Numbered from the stretch's first letter, positions 18,321 to 27,245 are shown. The stretch: 64,000 nucleotides of DNA from Jannaschia sp. CCS1 (GCF_000013565.1 NC_007802.1:62001-126000), one strand, 5' to 3'. Made by a program: numbers and translations. Notes: generated by a model not told the origin, from the sequence alone.

Positions 18321-18737
18321 ATGGATTATGACACCATCTCAGCCGAAGATTTCGGTCGATCCCTAACGGGCATTGGCGTGAACCTTCTGACCCGGGACGT
18401 CCGCGCGCTTGCCGCGTTCCTGCAGGACGTGTTCGGTCTGAAAGCGCATCGCCTCTCCGATGACTTCGCGATCATCACCCATGGCGACGCCGTGTTTCAA
18501 CTCCACGCCGATGGCACCTATCATTCCAACCCTTTGCCGCAATTGATCCCCGAAAACCCGCCGCGGGGCGGGGGCGCTCAGTTTTACCTGTTCGGGATCG
18601 ACCCCGACGCCGCCGTGGCCCGCGCGGGCAATCAAATGGTGATCGAGCCGCCCGCCGACAAACCTCACGGTTTGAGAGAGGCGACGATCCTGTCGCCGGA
18701 AGGCTATGCGTTCTCTCCGGCAGTGCCCCGTGCCTGA
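18321..18737 (+). CDS. VOC (glyoxalase/bleomycin-resistance) superfamily protein
   Basis: A 138-residue protein of two beta-alpha-beta-beta-beta halves. It starts with GVNLLTRDVRALAAFLQDVFGL, the usual opening of a vicinal-oxygen-chelate module, and ends with DKPHGLREATILSPEGYAFSP, where the E before GY is the usual last metal-site glutamate. No substrate can be named. The ATG at 18321 is chosen because a longer reading would overlap the preceding gene. The gene ends 8 bp inside the GTG start of the methyltransferase gene, a coupled junction. Confidence 0.82.
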   Translation: MDYDTISAEDFGRSLTGIGVNLLTRDVRALAAFLQDVFGLKAHRLSDDFAIITHGDAVFQLHADGTYHSNPLPQLIPENPPRGGGAQFYLFGIDPDAAVARAGNQMVIEPPADKPHGLREATILSPEGYAFSPAVPRA

Positions 18738-19965
18738 GGTCACAATCACCCGCCTCGGCCACCTTGGAGACGGCATCGCGACTGACGATCACGGTGGCCC
18801 CATCTTCGTGCCGCTGACCCTTCCCGGAGAGGTCGTGTCCGGGGAGATCTACGGCGACCGCATCGCCGCCCCGTCTGTGATCACACCCTCGTCCGATCGC
18901 GTGAAAGCGCCCTGCCCGCACTACAAATCCTGTGGCGGGTGCAGTTTGATGCATGCCTCCGACCCGTTTGTCGCGACGTGGAAAGAAAATGTGATCACAA
19001 CGGCTTTGCAGGCCCACGATCTTCCCACACCCCTGCGCCCCATCGTGACCTCCGCCCGCAAGTCCCGCCGTCGGGCAACCCTTGCCGGTACGCGCACCAA
19101 GAAGGGGGCGATGATCGGGTTTCACGCGCGCAAATCAGGCACTATTGTGCCGACTAGAGACTGCTTCTTGCTGGAACCGGCCCTGCTGGAAACCCTCCCT
19201 GCGCTGGAGAGAATTGTGAAACTGGGCGCGTCACGTTCGGCCACTTTGGGTCTGGCGCTCACGCTCACGGATACCGGCATCGACCTGCATGTGACGGGTG
19301 CAAAACCCCTTGATGGACCGCTTCGCGCCGCGCTTCCGCAGGTGCGGGGCAGCTTTTCGCGCCTCACTTGGGGGGATGAGCCTGTCTATACCGAAACGCC
19401 ACCCCGCCTGACCCTTGGCACCGCCCGCGTCACGCCTCCGCCGGGCGCATTTCTACAGGCCACACAAGACGGGGAAGCCGCGCTGCAGGCGGCGGTCGCA
19501 GAGGCAACGCAGGGCGCCACACACATCGCGGACCTGTTCTGCGGCATCGGTACATTCACCCTGCCCCTCGCCCAAGCCGCGCCCGTTCATGCCGTTGAGG
19601 CCGCGCCGGACCTGCTCGACGCGCTTGATCATGCCACACGCTTTGCCACCGGCCTCAAGCCCATCACGACCGAGGCGAGAGACCTCTACCGCCGCCCCCT
19701 TCTGCCTGATGAGCTGGCAAAATTCGACGCAATCGTCATCGACCCGCCTCGCGCGGGTGCCGAGGCGCAAACCGAACAGATCGCCAAAGCGCACGTACCC
19801 GTTATCGCTGCCGTCTCCTGCAATCCCGTGACCTTCGCGCGCGATGCCGCGATCTTAACGAAAGCGGGCTATGCGCTGGATTGGGTGCAACCCGTCGATC
19901 AATTCCGCTGGTCGCCCCATGTGGAACTTGCGGCGCGGTTCACCCTTGCCCATATCAGCGATTAA
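18730..19965 (+). CDS. 23S rRNA (uracil-5-)-methyltransferase, RlmD/RlmC type
   Basis: A SAM-dependent RNA m5U methyltransferase of the TrmA/RumA family, about 411 residues. An N-terminal TRAM-like stretch (ITRLGHLGDGIAT) is followed by the 4Fe-4S cysteines in CPHYKSCGGCSLMH. The catalytic domain has the SAM motif DLFCGIGTFTLPLA, DPPRAGAEAQ, and the nucleophilic cysteine in AAVSCNPVTFARD. The GTG at 18730 is chosen because it gives the conserved start PEVTITRLG and overlaps the VOC stop by 8 bp; an ATG 8 codons earlier is possible. Which uracil (747 or 1939) is modified cannot be read from the sequence. Confidence 0.9.
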   Translation: MPEVTITRLGHLGDGIATDDHGGPIFVPLTLPGEVVSGEIYGDRIAAPSVITPSSDRVKAPCPHYKSCGGCSLMHASDPFVATWKENVITTALQAHDLPTPLRPIVTSARKSRRRATLAGTRTKKGAMIGFHARKSGTIVPTRDCFLLEPALLETLPALERIVKLGASRSATLGLALTLTDTGIDLHVTGAKPLDGPLRAALPQVRGSFSRLTWGDEPVYTETPPRLTLGTARVTPPPGAFLQATQDGEAALQAAVAEATQGATHIADLFCGIGTFTLPLAQAAPVHAVEAAPDLLDALDHATRFATGLKPITTEARDLYRRPLLPDELAKFDAIVIDPPRAGAEAQTEQIAKAHVPVIAAVSCNPVTFARDAAILTKAGYALDWVQPVDQFRWSPHVELAARFTLAHISD

Positions 19966-19981
19966 CCCACAGGAGCGCGCC

Positions 19982-20758
19982 ATGAATGACTTTCGCACCC
20001 GCCTCGCCGATTGGCTCGCGCGTCCCGTCGTCAGCAATTTCATCATCGGCGTGATCATCTTCAACGCCGTGATCCTGGGGTTGGAAACGTCCGACGGCAT
20101 CATGGCCGCCTATGGCCCGCTGATCCTGATGCTGGATACGCTGTGCCTGGCGATTTTCGTGGTGGAGATCGTCTTGAAACTGATCGCCCACGGCTTCCGC
20201 TTCTTCCGCAATGGCTGGAACCTGTTCGATTTCGTGATCGTCGGCATCGCATTGGTGCCAGCCGCGCAAGGCCTCTCGGTCCTTCGTGCGCTGCGCATTT
20301 TGCGGGTGTTGCGTGTTGTGTCGGCCGTGCCATCGCTCCGCCGGGTTGTCGAAGGCCTGTTAACCGCGCTGCCCGGCATGGGATCAGTCTTCCTGCTGAT
20401 GTCGATCATCTTCTACATCGGCGCGGTCATGGCGACGAAGCTCTTCTCGGATCAATTCCCCGACTGGTTCGGCACCATCGGTCTGTCGCTCTACACACTG
20501 TTCCAGATCATGACGCTGGAAAGTTGGTCCATGGGCATCGTCCGCCCCGTGCTGGAGATCTATCCCTACGCGTGGCTGTTCTTCGTACCGTTCATCATGG
20601 TGACGACCTTCGCGGTGGTGAACCTGATCGTGGGTCTGGTCGTGAACTCGATGCAGGACGCCCATTCGGAGGAAAGCAACGCCGCGACGGACGCTTACCG
20701 CGACGAGGTGATGGAGAAGTTGAGGGCGATCGAGGCGCGGCTGGACAAACGCAATTGA
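19982..20758 (+). CDS. Voltage-gated sodium channel (BacNav family)
   Basis: A single-repeat, 258-residue six-helix cation channel that should form homotetramers in the inner membrane. S4 carries regularly spaced gating arginines (R102, R105, R108, R111 in LRALRILRVLRVV). The pore loop has the selectivity filter TLESWSM (178-184), with E180 the high-field-strength glutamate, the same filter as NavAb and the Roseobacter channel NavRosD. S6 is ~203-225. The tail from ~226 (QDAHSEESN, then DEVMEKLRAIEARL) looks like the C-terminal coiled coil that holds the tetramer. The ATG at 19982 is preceded by AGGAG about 8 bases upstream. The gene ends 30 bp before the convergent dxs. Confidence 0.95.
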   Translation: MNDFRTRLADWLARPVVSNFIIGVIIFNAVILGLETSDGIMAAYGPLILMLDTLCLAIFVVEIVLKLIAHGFRFFRNGWNLFDFVIVGIALVPAAQGLSVLRALRILRVLRVVSAVPSLRRVVEGLLTALPGMGSVFLLMSIIFYIGAVMATKLFSDQFPDWFGTIGLSLYTLFQIMTLESWSMGIVRPVLEIYPYAWLFFVPFIMVTTFAVVNLIVGLVVNSMQDAHSEESNAATDAYRDEVMEKLRAIEARLDKRN

Positions 20759-20788
20759 TATACCATTGATATACCCGAGCCGTGGAAA

Positions 20789-22708
20789 CTAGGCCCGCTG
20801 GCTCAGCACCTCGACCCCCAAAGTCGTCAGAACCTTGGCCACGATATCCTCCGCATTCATCCCCGCGACGGCGTACATGTCCTTTGGGCTGGCCTGATCA
20901 ATGAAGATATCGGGCAGCACCATGGAGCGGTACTTGATCCCGGTATCAAACACCGCGTTTTCGGCAAGCAAGTGCGCGACATGGGATCCGAACCCACCGA
21001 CAGCACCTTCTTCTACGGTGATCAGCGCCTCGTGGTGGCGGGCGAGTTGCAGGATCAGCGCCTCGTCCAGCGGTTTGGCGAAGCGCGCGTCGGCGATTGT
21101 TGGGGTGATGCCACGTTGGGACAGGGTCTCGGCGGCCTCCTGCACCTCTTTCAAACGGGTGCCAAAATTCAGGATCGCGACCCTGTTACCCTCTGAAATC
21201 ATGCGACCTTTTCCGATCTCCAGCGCGGTACCGCGATCCGGCATATCCACGCCCATACCTTCGCCACGGGGAAAGCGGAACGCGCTGGGGCGGTCATCAA
21301 TTTCCAGCGCGGTGCGGACCATGTGGCGCAACTCTGCCTCATCGGCGGCGGCCATAACGACGAACCCGGGCAGGTTGGCAAGGTAGCTGATGTCGTAGCT
21401 GCCCGCGTGGGTGCAGCCATCCGCGCCGACAAGACCTGCACGGTCGATGGCAAAGCGGACCGGAAGCCGCTGGATCGCGACGTCGTGGACCACCTGATCA
21501 TAGCCCCGTTGCAGGAAGGTGGAATAGATCGCCGCGAAGGGTTTCAGGCCCCCGGCAGCCATACCTGCGGCAAAAGTCACGCCATGTTGCTCGGCAATTC
21601 CCACGTCAAAACAGCGGCTTGGGAAGCGTTCGGCAAATAGATCAAGGCCGGTGCCATCGGGCATCGCCGCCGTCACCGCCACGACCTTGGGGTCATCTTC
21701 GGCCTCTGCAATCAGGCTTTGGGCGAAGACTTTGGTGTAGCTTGGCGCGTTGGAGGGCGCTTTCACCTGCTCTCCGGTGGCGATGTTGAACTTGGCGGTG
21801 GCGTGGCCGCGATCCGCGCGATGTTCCGAATATCCCTTCCCCTTCTTCGTGATCGCGTGGATCAGGATCGGGCCATCGGCGCGGGCTTTGACGGTGCGCA
21901 GAACCGACAGAAGGCTTTCCATATCGTGGCCGTCGATGGGGCCGACATAGGAAAAGCCCAACTCTTCAAACAGCGTCCCGCCGACGGTCGCGGATTTCAG
22001 CAACTCCTTCGCACGGCGGGCGCCTTCCTGGAACGGCTCTGGCAGCAGGGACACGGCACCCTTGGCGGCGGCCTTGAATTCCTGGAACGGAGCCCCTGCG
22101 TAAAGCCTTGACAGATAAGATGAAAGCGCGCCCGTGGGCGGGGCAATCGACATCTCATTGTCATTTAGGATCACGATCAGGCGCTTGCCCAGATGCCCCG
22201 CATTGTTCATCGCCTCAAACGCCATGCCGCCGGACATCGCCCCATCCCCGATCACCGCAATCGCATCGCCGTGGCCGGTATCGCTATCGCCACCCAGATC
22301 GCGTGCGACGGCAAAGCCCAGCGCGGCGGAAATCGACGTGGAGGAATGCGCCGCGCCAAAGGGATCAAACGGCGACTCGCTGCGTTTCGTGAAGCCGGAC
22401 AGCCCGTCTTTCTGGCGGATCGTCAGCATCTGATCCCGCCGCCCGGTCAGGATCTTATGCGGGTAGCATTGGTGCGAGACGTCCCAGACCAGCTTGTCGC
22501 GCGGCGTGTCAAAGACGGAGTGCAGCGCGACCGTCAGTTCCACCACACCCAGACCGGCCCCGAAATGCCCGCCCGTCTTGCTCACCGTCCAGATCATCTC
22601 GGCGCGCAGCTCATCGGCCAGACGCTTGAGATCAAAGTCACTCAACCCTTTGAGGTCGTTAGGAGATTGGACGTTGTCCAAGAGCGGGGTGGAGGGGCGA
22701 TCACTCAT
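20789..22708 (-). CDS. dxs: 1-deoxy-D-xylulose-5-phosphate synthase
   Basis: Condenses pyruvate and glyceraldehyde 3-phosphate, the first step of the MEP isoprenoid pathway; needs thiamine diphosphate and Mg2+. The 639-residue protein has the TPP-binding motif beginning [18 protein letters not shown] (154-171), the transketolase-like pyrimidine domain ([26 protein letters not shown]) and a C-terminal transketolase domain ([15 protein letters not shown]). Length and motifs are full. It is the last gene of a minus-strand series deacetylase-xseB-ispA-dxs and sits 60 bp after ispA, so precursor synthesis and prenyl chain building are co-expressed. Confidence 0.98.
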   Translation of the reverse strand: MSDRPSTPLLDNVQSPNDLKGLSDFDLKRLADELRAEMIWTVSKTGGHFGAGLGVVELTVALHSVFDTPRDKLVWDVSHQCYPHKILTGRRDQMLTIRQKDGLSGFTKRSESPFDPFGAAHSSTSISAALGFAVARDLGGDSDTGHGDAIAVIGDGAMSGGMAFEAMNNAGHLGKRLIVILNDNEMSIAPPTGALSSYLSRLYAGAPFQEFKAAAKGAVSLLPEPFQEGARRAKELLKSATVGGTLFEELGFSYVGPIDGHDMESLLSVLRTVKARADGPILIHAITKKGKGYSEHRADRGHATAKFNIATGEQVKAPSNAPSYTKVFAQSLIAEAEDDPKVVAVTAAMPDGTGLDLFAERFPSRCFDVGIAEQHGVTFAAGMAAGGLKPFAAIYSTFLQRGYDQVVHDVAIQRLPVRFAIDRAGLVGADGCTHAGSYDISYLANLPGFVVMAAADEAELRHMVRTALEIDDRPSAFRFPRGEGMGVDMPDRGTALEIGKGRMISEGNRVAILNFGTRLKEVQEAAETLSQRGITPTIADARFAKPLDEALILQLARHHEALITVEEGAVGGFGSHVAHLLAENAVFDTGIKYRSMVLPDIFIDQASPKDMYAVAGMNAEDIVAKVLTTLGVEVLSQRA

Positions 22709-22768
22709 ATTATTCCTTCTCCGCCGTCGCGCGTCACGCTGCGTTCGGCGGTTGGCTGGCCTTTGCGG

Positions 22769-23635
22769 TCACTTATCACGAGTCACTATATACTGCGCCA
22801 GATCGCGAAGGGTCTGCGCCTTATCGCCGTAGGGCGCCAGTGCCGCAGTGGCGTCTGCGACAAGCGCTGCCGAACGGGCCTTGGCCGCCTCCATCCCAAG
22901 AAGGGACACGAAGGTGGCTTTCCCGGCATCAGCGTCCTTGCGCAGCGCCTTGCCCGCCTTGGCCGCATCCCCTTCGACATCAAGGATGTCATCGGCGATC
23001 TGAAAGGCCAGGCCGATGGCCCGCGCGTAGCGCTGCAAAGGCGCGGGATCGGCACCACCAAGCACTGCACCGGCATGGGCGGGCCATTCGATCAGGCGAC
23101 CGGTCTTGTTGGCTTGCAGGCCGGTGATCTCTTGCAGGGTCAGCGCGCGACCTGCGGTTTCCGCTGCAATATCCTGGGCCTGGCCCAGAACCATTCCCTG
23201 CGCTCCGCTCGCTTTCGCGAGGCTCGCTGTCAGGGCCACACGCTCCTCCGCTGTTCCAGCGTCCTCGCGGCTGATCAACTCGAACGCAAAGGTTTGCAGG
23301 GCATCGCCGACCAGAACGGCGGTCGCGTCATCCCATTTCTTATGCACCGTCGGTTGCCCCCGACGCAGGTCGTCGTCGTCCATACACGGCAGATCATCAT
23401 GCACCAGGGAATAGGCGTGAAGACATTCCACAGCCCCCGCCGCGTACAGCGCCTGCCCGGGGGGCACATCAAACAGCGCCGCACTTTCCAGCGCCAGAAA
23501 TCCACGCAGGCGTTTGCCGCCGCCCGTCGCATAGCGCATCCCCTGGGCGATCGTGTCATCCCCAAGGTCCGCCAGTTGCCGCGTCAGAAAATCGCCGATA
23601 CGGGTTTGCGCATCCCTCAGCGCCGTCTTGAACAC
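22769..23635 (-). CDS. ispA: Polyprenyl synthetase, farnesyl (or geranylgeranyl) diphosphate synthase
   Basis: Chain-elongating trans-prenyltransferase of 288 residues. The first aspartate-rich motif is DDLPCMDDDD (80-89), with the two-residue insertion typical of bacterial FPP synthases; the second is DDILD (215-219). GGGKRLRGFLAL at 38-49 holds the diphosphate-binding lysine/arginine. Product length is set by residues just before the first motif and is not certain from sequence; IspA (farnesyl) is the usual call beside xseB and dxs. It starts 3 bp after the xseB stop. Confidence 0.94.
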   Translation of the reverse strand: MFKTALRDAQTRIGDFLTRQLADLGDDTIAQGMRYATGGGKRLRGFLALESAALFDVPPGQALYAAGAVECLHAYSLVHDDLPCMDDDDLRRGQPTVHKKWDDATAVLVGDALQTFAFELISREDAGTAEERVALTASLAKASGAQGMVLGQAQDIAAETAGRALTLQEITGLQANKTGRLIEWPAHAGAVLGGADPAPLQRYARAIGLAFQIADDILDVEGDAAKAGKALRKDADAGKATFVSLLGMEAAKARSAALVADATAALAPYGDKAQTLRDLAQYIVTRDK

Positions 23636-23638
23636 GTG

Positions 23639-23881
23639 CTACAGTCCTTCGACCGTTTTGGCTCCGGTGGGCTGGCCATTGGCGTCGAGCGTGATCTGCG
23701 CGACCTTTTCTTCCGCCTCTTTCAGCTTCGCCTCACACCGCGCCTTCAGGGCCGCGCCGCGTTCATACAGCTTGATGGAATCTTCCAGCGCCACATCGCC
23801 CCGGTCCAGCTGCGTGACAACCTGCTCCAGCTCGCGAATGGCGTCCTCAAAGCTCATCTCATCGATGGGTTTATCCGTCAT
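23639..23881 (-). CDS. xseB: Exodeoxyribonuclease VII small subunit
   Basis: An 80-residue XseB. The helix-turn-helix hairpin MSFEDAIRELEQVVTQLDRG, then EDSIKLYERGAALKARCEAKL, is the diagnostic family pattern. It assembles with XseA (not in the window) into the single-strand-specific exonuclease VII. It overlaps the deacetylase gene upstream by 11 bp and lies 3 bp before ispA; xseB beside ispA and dxs is a widespread arrangement in proteobacteria and need not mean a functional link. Confidence 0.94.
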   Translation of the reverse strand: MTDKPIDEMSFEDAIRELEQVVTQLDRGDVALEDSIKLYERGAALKARCEAKLKEAEEKVAQITLDANGQPTGAKTVEGL

Positions 23882-24794
23882 CGCGATCCTCCAACTCTCT
23901 CACATGGGCGAGCACGCCGTCGCCTAGGCCTTGCAGATCATACCCGCCTTCGAGAGTCGAGACGATGCGGCCTTCGCAGACCTCCTCCGCGAGGGCCACA
24001 AGTTCGCGCGTGACCCAGGCGAAGTCCTCAGCCTCCCATAGCAGATTGGCAAGCGGGTCGCGGGTATGGGCGTCAAATCCTGCGGAAATCAGGATCAGGT
24101 CCGGCTGCCAGTCCCGGAGACGGGGAAAGACGTGGGATGTGTAGCGGGATCGCATCGCCTGCCCATCGGACCCGGGCGGCAGCGGCAGGTTCAGCACATT
24201 ATCGGACGCGCCGCGTTCATGGACCGCGCCGGATCCGGGGTAGAGCGGCATCTGGTGGGACGAGACAAACAGCGCGCGCGGCTCATCCCACAGAAGATCC
24301 TGGGTGCCGTTGCCGTGGTGGACGTCAAAATCGACGATGGCGACCCGGGACAGGCCATGGCGCTCCAACGCGTGGCGGGCGGCAATGGCGATGTTGCCGA
24401 ACAGGCAAAACCCCATGGCGCGGGTCTTTTCAGCGTGGTGCCCTGGAGGGCGCGTGGCCACGAAGGCGCGTTTATGGGCACCCGACAGCACACGGTCCAC
24501 GGCCAGAAGACAGCCGCCGACGCCACGCATGGCGGCCTCCCATGTGCCCGGGGAGGCGCTGGTATCGGCGTCGATCTGCACCATGCCTTGCGCTGGCTGC
24601 GCCTCACGCATCGCGTCGATGTAGTCTTGCGGATGGCACAGGGCGACATCGTCCTCGGTGCCCAAAGGGGCCTCCACTCGCTCGGCATTGACGTCGGCAA
24701 GGACCGCGAAGACCGTCTCAAGCCTGGCGATGCGTTCGGGGTGGCCCTGGGGCATCTCGTGGCGCAAGCCGGAGGGGTTGTTGATGATCAGCAT
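23871..24794 (-). CDS. Histone deacetylase family protein (arginase/deacetylase fold)
   Basis: A 307-residue class II-like zinc amidohydrolase. Active-site motifs are present: RPPGHHAE (115-122, the tandem histidines), DFDVHHGNGTQD (155-166, zinc ligands D157 and H159), and a C-terminal EGGYDLQGLG with the substrate-stabilising tyrosine. Bacterial members act on acetylated polyamines or other small amides, or on acetyl-lysine; the sequence does not choose. First gene of the operon with xseB, ispA and dxs, an order conserved in many alphaproteobacteria. Its start is 129 bp from the stop of petR. Confidence 0.92.
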   Translation of the reverse strand: MLIINNPSGLRHEMPQGHPERIARLETVFAVLADVNAERVEAPLGTEDDVALCHPQDYIDAMREAQPAQGMVQIDADTSASPGTWEAAMRGVGGCLLAVDRVLSGAHKRAFVATRPPGHHAEKTRAMGFCLFGNIAIAARHALERHGLSRVAIVDFDVHHGNGTQDLLWDEPRALFVSSHQMPLYPGSGAVHERGASDNVLNLPLPPGSDGQAMRSRYTSHVFPRLRDWQPDLILISAGFDAHTRDPLANLLWEAEDFAWVTRELVALAEEVCEGRIVSTLEGGYDLQGLGDGVLAHVRELEDRDDG

Positions 24795-24900
24795 GGAACG
24801 GAAAGCCTCATTGGTCGACCTGACGGGCGCGGTGCCGGTTCACCGCAGGCAGATTATTTGAATATGGCGAAAATACCACTTTATCAAGGTGTTGACCCCT

Positions 24901-24918
24901 ATGCTCAACCTTGAGCAT
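24901..24918. promoter_or_regulatory. Perfect palindrome between petR and the deacetylase operon
   Basis: ATGCTCAA - CC - TTGAGCAT, 8-bp perfect arms with a 2-bp centre. It lies 6 bp past the petR stop and ~105 bp upstream of the deacetylase start. No U-run follows on either strand, so it is more like a protein-binding site for the deacetylase-xseB-ispA-dxs promoter than a terminator. Confidence 0.45.
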
Positions 24919-24923
24919 CCCCC

Positions 24924-25643
24924 TCAATCAGGCGACAGCATATAGCCCGCTCCGCGCACGGTCTGCAGGTAGCGGGGCTGTTTCGGGTTCATCTCGATCT
25001 TGCGCCGCAGCCGTGTGATCTGCACGTCTACGGCCCGTTCCTGCACCGGCTCTCCACCCACCTTGTCGCGGTTCAGAAGGCTCACCAACTCACCCCGCGA
25101 CAGTGCCTCCGCCGGTTGATGCGCGAAGATCCGCATCAACGCAGCCTCCGTCGCGGTCAGGCGCACGGGGTCCTGGCCCTGCCACATTTCACCGCGCTCG
25201 ATATCATAGCGCACGGGGCCAAGGTGGATGACCTGGGGCACGGTCGCGTCCTCGGTCGGCGCGGGCATGCGGCGCAGGATCGCGTTGATCCGCAGCAGCA
25301 ATTCCTTGGGCTCGAACGGTTTGGAAAGGTAATCGTCCGCCCCGGCCTCCAGCCCCTCGATCCGGTCATCGGGCTCGCCATTGGCTGTCAGCAACAGGAT
25401 CGGGGTGGAAGACGTCGCGCGGATATCGCGACACAGGCTCAGCCCATCTTCACCCGGCATCATCACATCGAGCACGATCATGTCGAAGCTCAGCCCCGCC
25501 AGAAGAACACGCGCCTGCCCGGCATCGCGTGCGCCAGACGCCATGAACCCGTTGCGCATCAGGAACTTCTGAAGGAGCGAGCGGATACGCTCATCATCAT
25601 CCACGATCAGAAGATGCGCGCCTATGTCCATGCTCATATTCAT
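24924..25643 (-). CDS. petR: OmpR-family response regulator, PetR-like
   Basis: A 239-residue transcription factor. Receiver: acidic cluster DDDE (15-18), phospho-acceptor D59 in IVLDVMMPGEDG and K108 in YLSKPFEPKE. The winged-helix DNA-binding domain spans ~140-235 (LTATEAALMRIFAHQP; RAVDVQITRLRRKIE; VRGAGYML). It is coupled (ATGA overlap) to the MarR-type gene upstream. This order, MarR regulator then OmpR regulator beside ilvE, corresponds to petP-petR known from Rhodobacter capsulatus, where they are essential. No sensor kinase is adjacent. The start could be one of three close ATGs (residues 1, 3 or 5). Confidence 0.88.
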   Translation of the reverse strand: MNMSMDIGAHLLIVDDDERIRSLLQKFLMRNGFMASGARDAGQARVLLAGLSFDMIVLDVMMPGEDGLSLCRDIRATSSTPILLLTANGEPDDRIEGLEAGADDYLSKPFEPKELLLRINAILRRMPAPTEDATVPQVIHLGPVRYDIERGEMWQGQDPVRLTATEAALMRIFAHQPAEALSRGELVSLLNRDKVGGEPVQERAVDVQITRLRRKIEMNPKQPRYLQTVRGAGYMLSPD

Positions 25644-26155
25644 TGGTTTTGCTCCACACCTTCAAGGTAGTGGCGGCGCATGTCGGGGTCCATCATCTCT
25701 TCCAGAACGGCGCGGAATCCCGACACCGCATCTGGCCCGGCATTGCGAAACGCCGTCCGCATCCGGTTGCGCTGTGCCTCCGACAGGGCGCGTTCCAGCG
25801 CGACGCCATCGGGGGTCAGGTGCAGATGCCGTTCGCGTTTGTCTCGGGTGCCCACACGGGCCTCCACCAGCCCGTCCTCCACCAACGTCCGCAGCACGCG
25901 GTTGAGCGATTGCTTGGTCACTCCAAGGATCGAGAGGAGGTTGTTGACCGTGGTCCCCGGCGTGCGGCTGATGAAGTGAACGGCGCGGTGATGGGCGCGG
26001 CCATATCCCCGGTCGCTCAGGATCAAATCGGGGTCAGCGGTAAAGCCGCGATACGCAAAGAACATCGCCTCGATCCCGCGGCGTAACTGCTCATCGGTCA
26101 GGAACAGCAACGTGTCCCCTCGGCCCATCCCGGTGGCGCGCTCGCCCATCTTCAT
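25640..26155 (-). CDS. petP: MarR-family regulator, PetP-like
   Basis: A 171-residue MarR protein with the winged helix around residues 50-110 (NNLLSILGVTKQSLNRVLRTLVEDGLVEARV, then the wing DKRERHLHLTPDG). The first helix LTDEQLRRGIEAMFFAYRGF is the dimerisation region. It overlaps petR by 4 bp. The divergent ilvE gene lies 169 bp away, and palindromes in that interval are candidate binding sites. The name petP rests on gene order and overall resemblance to the Rhodobacter pair, which I recall rather than can test here. Confidence 0.85.
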   Translation of the reverse strand: MKMGERATGMGRGDTLLFLTDEQLRRGIEAMFFAYRGFTADPDLILSDRGYGRAHHRAVHFISRTPGTTVNNLLSILGVTKQSLNRVLRTLVEDGLVEARVGTRDKRERHLHLTPDGVALERALSEAQRNRMRTAFRNAGPDAVSGFRAVLEEMMDPDMRRHYLEGVEQNQ

Positions 26156-26203
26156 GTCCCTTCCGTTTTGCTCAGTTTATGTCAGCCTTGTTGACTTTCC
26201 AAG

Positions 26204-26222
26204 AATCAATTGCTAGCTGATT
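26204..26222. promoter_or_regulatory. Inverted repeat in the petP-ilvE interval
   Basis: AATCA - nine bases - TGATT, centred on the small palindrome GCTAGC. It is about 50-70 bp upstream of petP and about 100 bp upstream of ilvE, a plausible place for MarR-type autoregulation. Short arms make chance occurrence possible. Confidence 0.3.
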
Positions 26223-26240
26223 GGGCGTTTTGCGTAATTT

Positions 26241-26259
26241 TATGTCCGCATCGGACGTA
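26241..26259. promoter_or_regulatory. Palindrome upstream of ilvE
   Basis: TATGTCCG - CAT - CGGACGTA, 8-bp arms with one mismatch, 66 bp before the ilvE start. The shape and spacing suit a dimeric regulator, with the adjacent PetP or a leucine-responsive regulator as candidates. No direct evidence for either. Confidence 0.42.
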
Positions 26260-26324
26260 TTTTGCGCAACTTTTGGAAACCTACGGCCCGTGTGGAAGCG
26301 GGATTATGGACGAGGATCAAGACA

Positions 26325-27191
26325 ATGGCAGGATATGATGACAGGGACGGCATGATCTGGATGGACGGCAAGCTCGTCGACTGGCGCGCCGCCAACGTCC
26401 ATCTTTTGTCCCACGCGATGCACTACGCCTCATCGGTGTTTGAAGGGGAGCGCGCCTATAACGGCAAGATCTTCGAGAGCCGGAAGCACTCCGAACGGCT
26501 GCATTACTCCGCCTCCTGCATCGATTTTGAGATCCCCTTCACCGTCGATGAGATTGAGGCCGCGAAATACGAGGTCATGAAGGCCAATGGCCTGACCGAC
26601 GCCTACATTCGGGCCGTTGCCTGGCGTGGCGCGGGGGAGGACATGGGTGTCAGCTCCGCGCGCAATCCGGTGCGCTTGGCCGTGGCTGCATGGGAATGGG
26701 GCAGCTACTATGGTGACGCGAAGATGAAGGGTGCGAAACTGGATATCAGCAAGTGGAAACGCCCCTCGCCCGAGACGATCCCGGTGCATGCCAAGGCGGC
26801 TGGCCTCTACATGATCTGCACGACATCCAAGCACGCGGCGGAGGCCAAGGGCTGCTCGGACGCGCTGTTCATGGATTACCGCAACTACGTGGCCGAGGCG
26901 ACGGGCGCCAACATCTTCTTCGTCAAGGACGGCGAGGTGCACACCCCAACCCCCGATTGCTTCCTGAACGGCATCACGCGCCAGACGGTCGTGGGCATGC
27001 TGAAGGACAAGCAAATCAAGGTCCACGAGCGGCACATCATGCCCGAAGAACTTGAGTCGTTCGAGCAATGCTGGCTGACCGGCACAGCGGCAGAAGTCAC
27101 GCCGGTGGGCCACATCGGGGATTACAACTTCGAGGTCGGAGCGCTCACCCGCGACATCGCGGAAAGCTATGAGGCGTTGGTGCGGGCTTGA
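26325..27191 (+). CDS. ilvE: Branched-chain amino acid aminotransferase
   Basis: PLP class IV aminotransferase exchanging leucine, isoleucine and valine with their 2-oxoacids. The 288-residue protein has the PLP lysine K157 in PVHAKAAGLYM and the conserved segment YVAEATGANIFFVKDG, with E193 contacting the PLP ring, followed by DCFLNGITRQTVVGML. The ATG at 26325 is chosen because it yields the standard N-terminus MAGYDDRDGMIWMDGKLV. It is divergent from petP and followed by a strong terminator, so it is monocistronic. Confidence 0.96.
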   Translation: MAGYDDRDGMIWMDGKLVDWRAANVHLLSHAMHYASSVFEGERAYNGKIFESRKHSERLHYSASCIDFEIPFTVDEIEAAKYEVMKANGLTDAYIRAVAWRGAGEDMGVSSARNPVRLAVAAWEWGSYYGDAKMKGAKLDISKWKRPSPETIPVHAKAAGLYMICTTSKHAAEAKGCSDALFMDYRNYVAEATGANIFFVKDGEVHTPTPDCFLNGITRQTVVGMLKDKQIKVHERHIMPEELESFEQCWLTGTAAEVTPVGHIGDYNFEVGALTRDIAESYEALVRA

Positions 27192-27207
27192 ACAACAAAC
27201 AAGCTTG

Positions 27208-27245
27208 GACCCGGCTCCGCCAACTCCGCGGGGCCGGGTCTTTTT
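27208..27245 (+). terminator. Rho-independent terminator of ilvE
   Basis: GACCCGGCTCCGC - CAACTC - CGCGGGGCCGGGTC with TTTTT directly after: a long GC-rich stem with a small mismatch and a clean U-run, 16 bp past the ilvE stop. Confidence 0.88.

Noticed and set aside
22193-24013. A plus-strand open frame of about 600 codons across dxs, ispA and xseB
   Set aside because: It is antisense to three well-supported genes, has the Arg/Gln/His-rich composition typical of the reverse strand of GC-rich coding DNA, and shows no domain.
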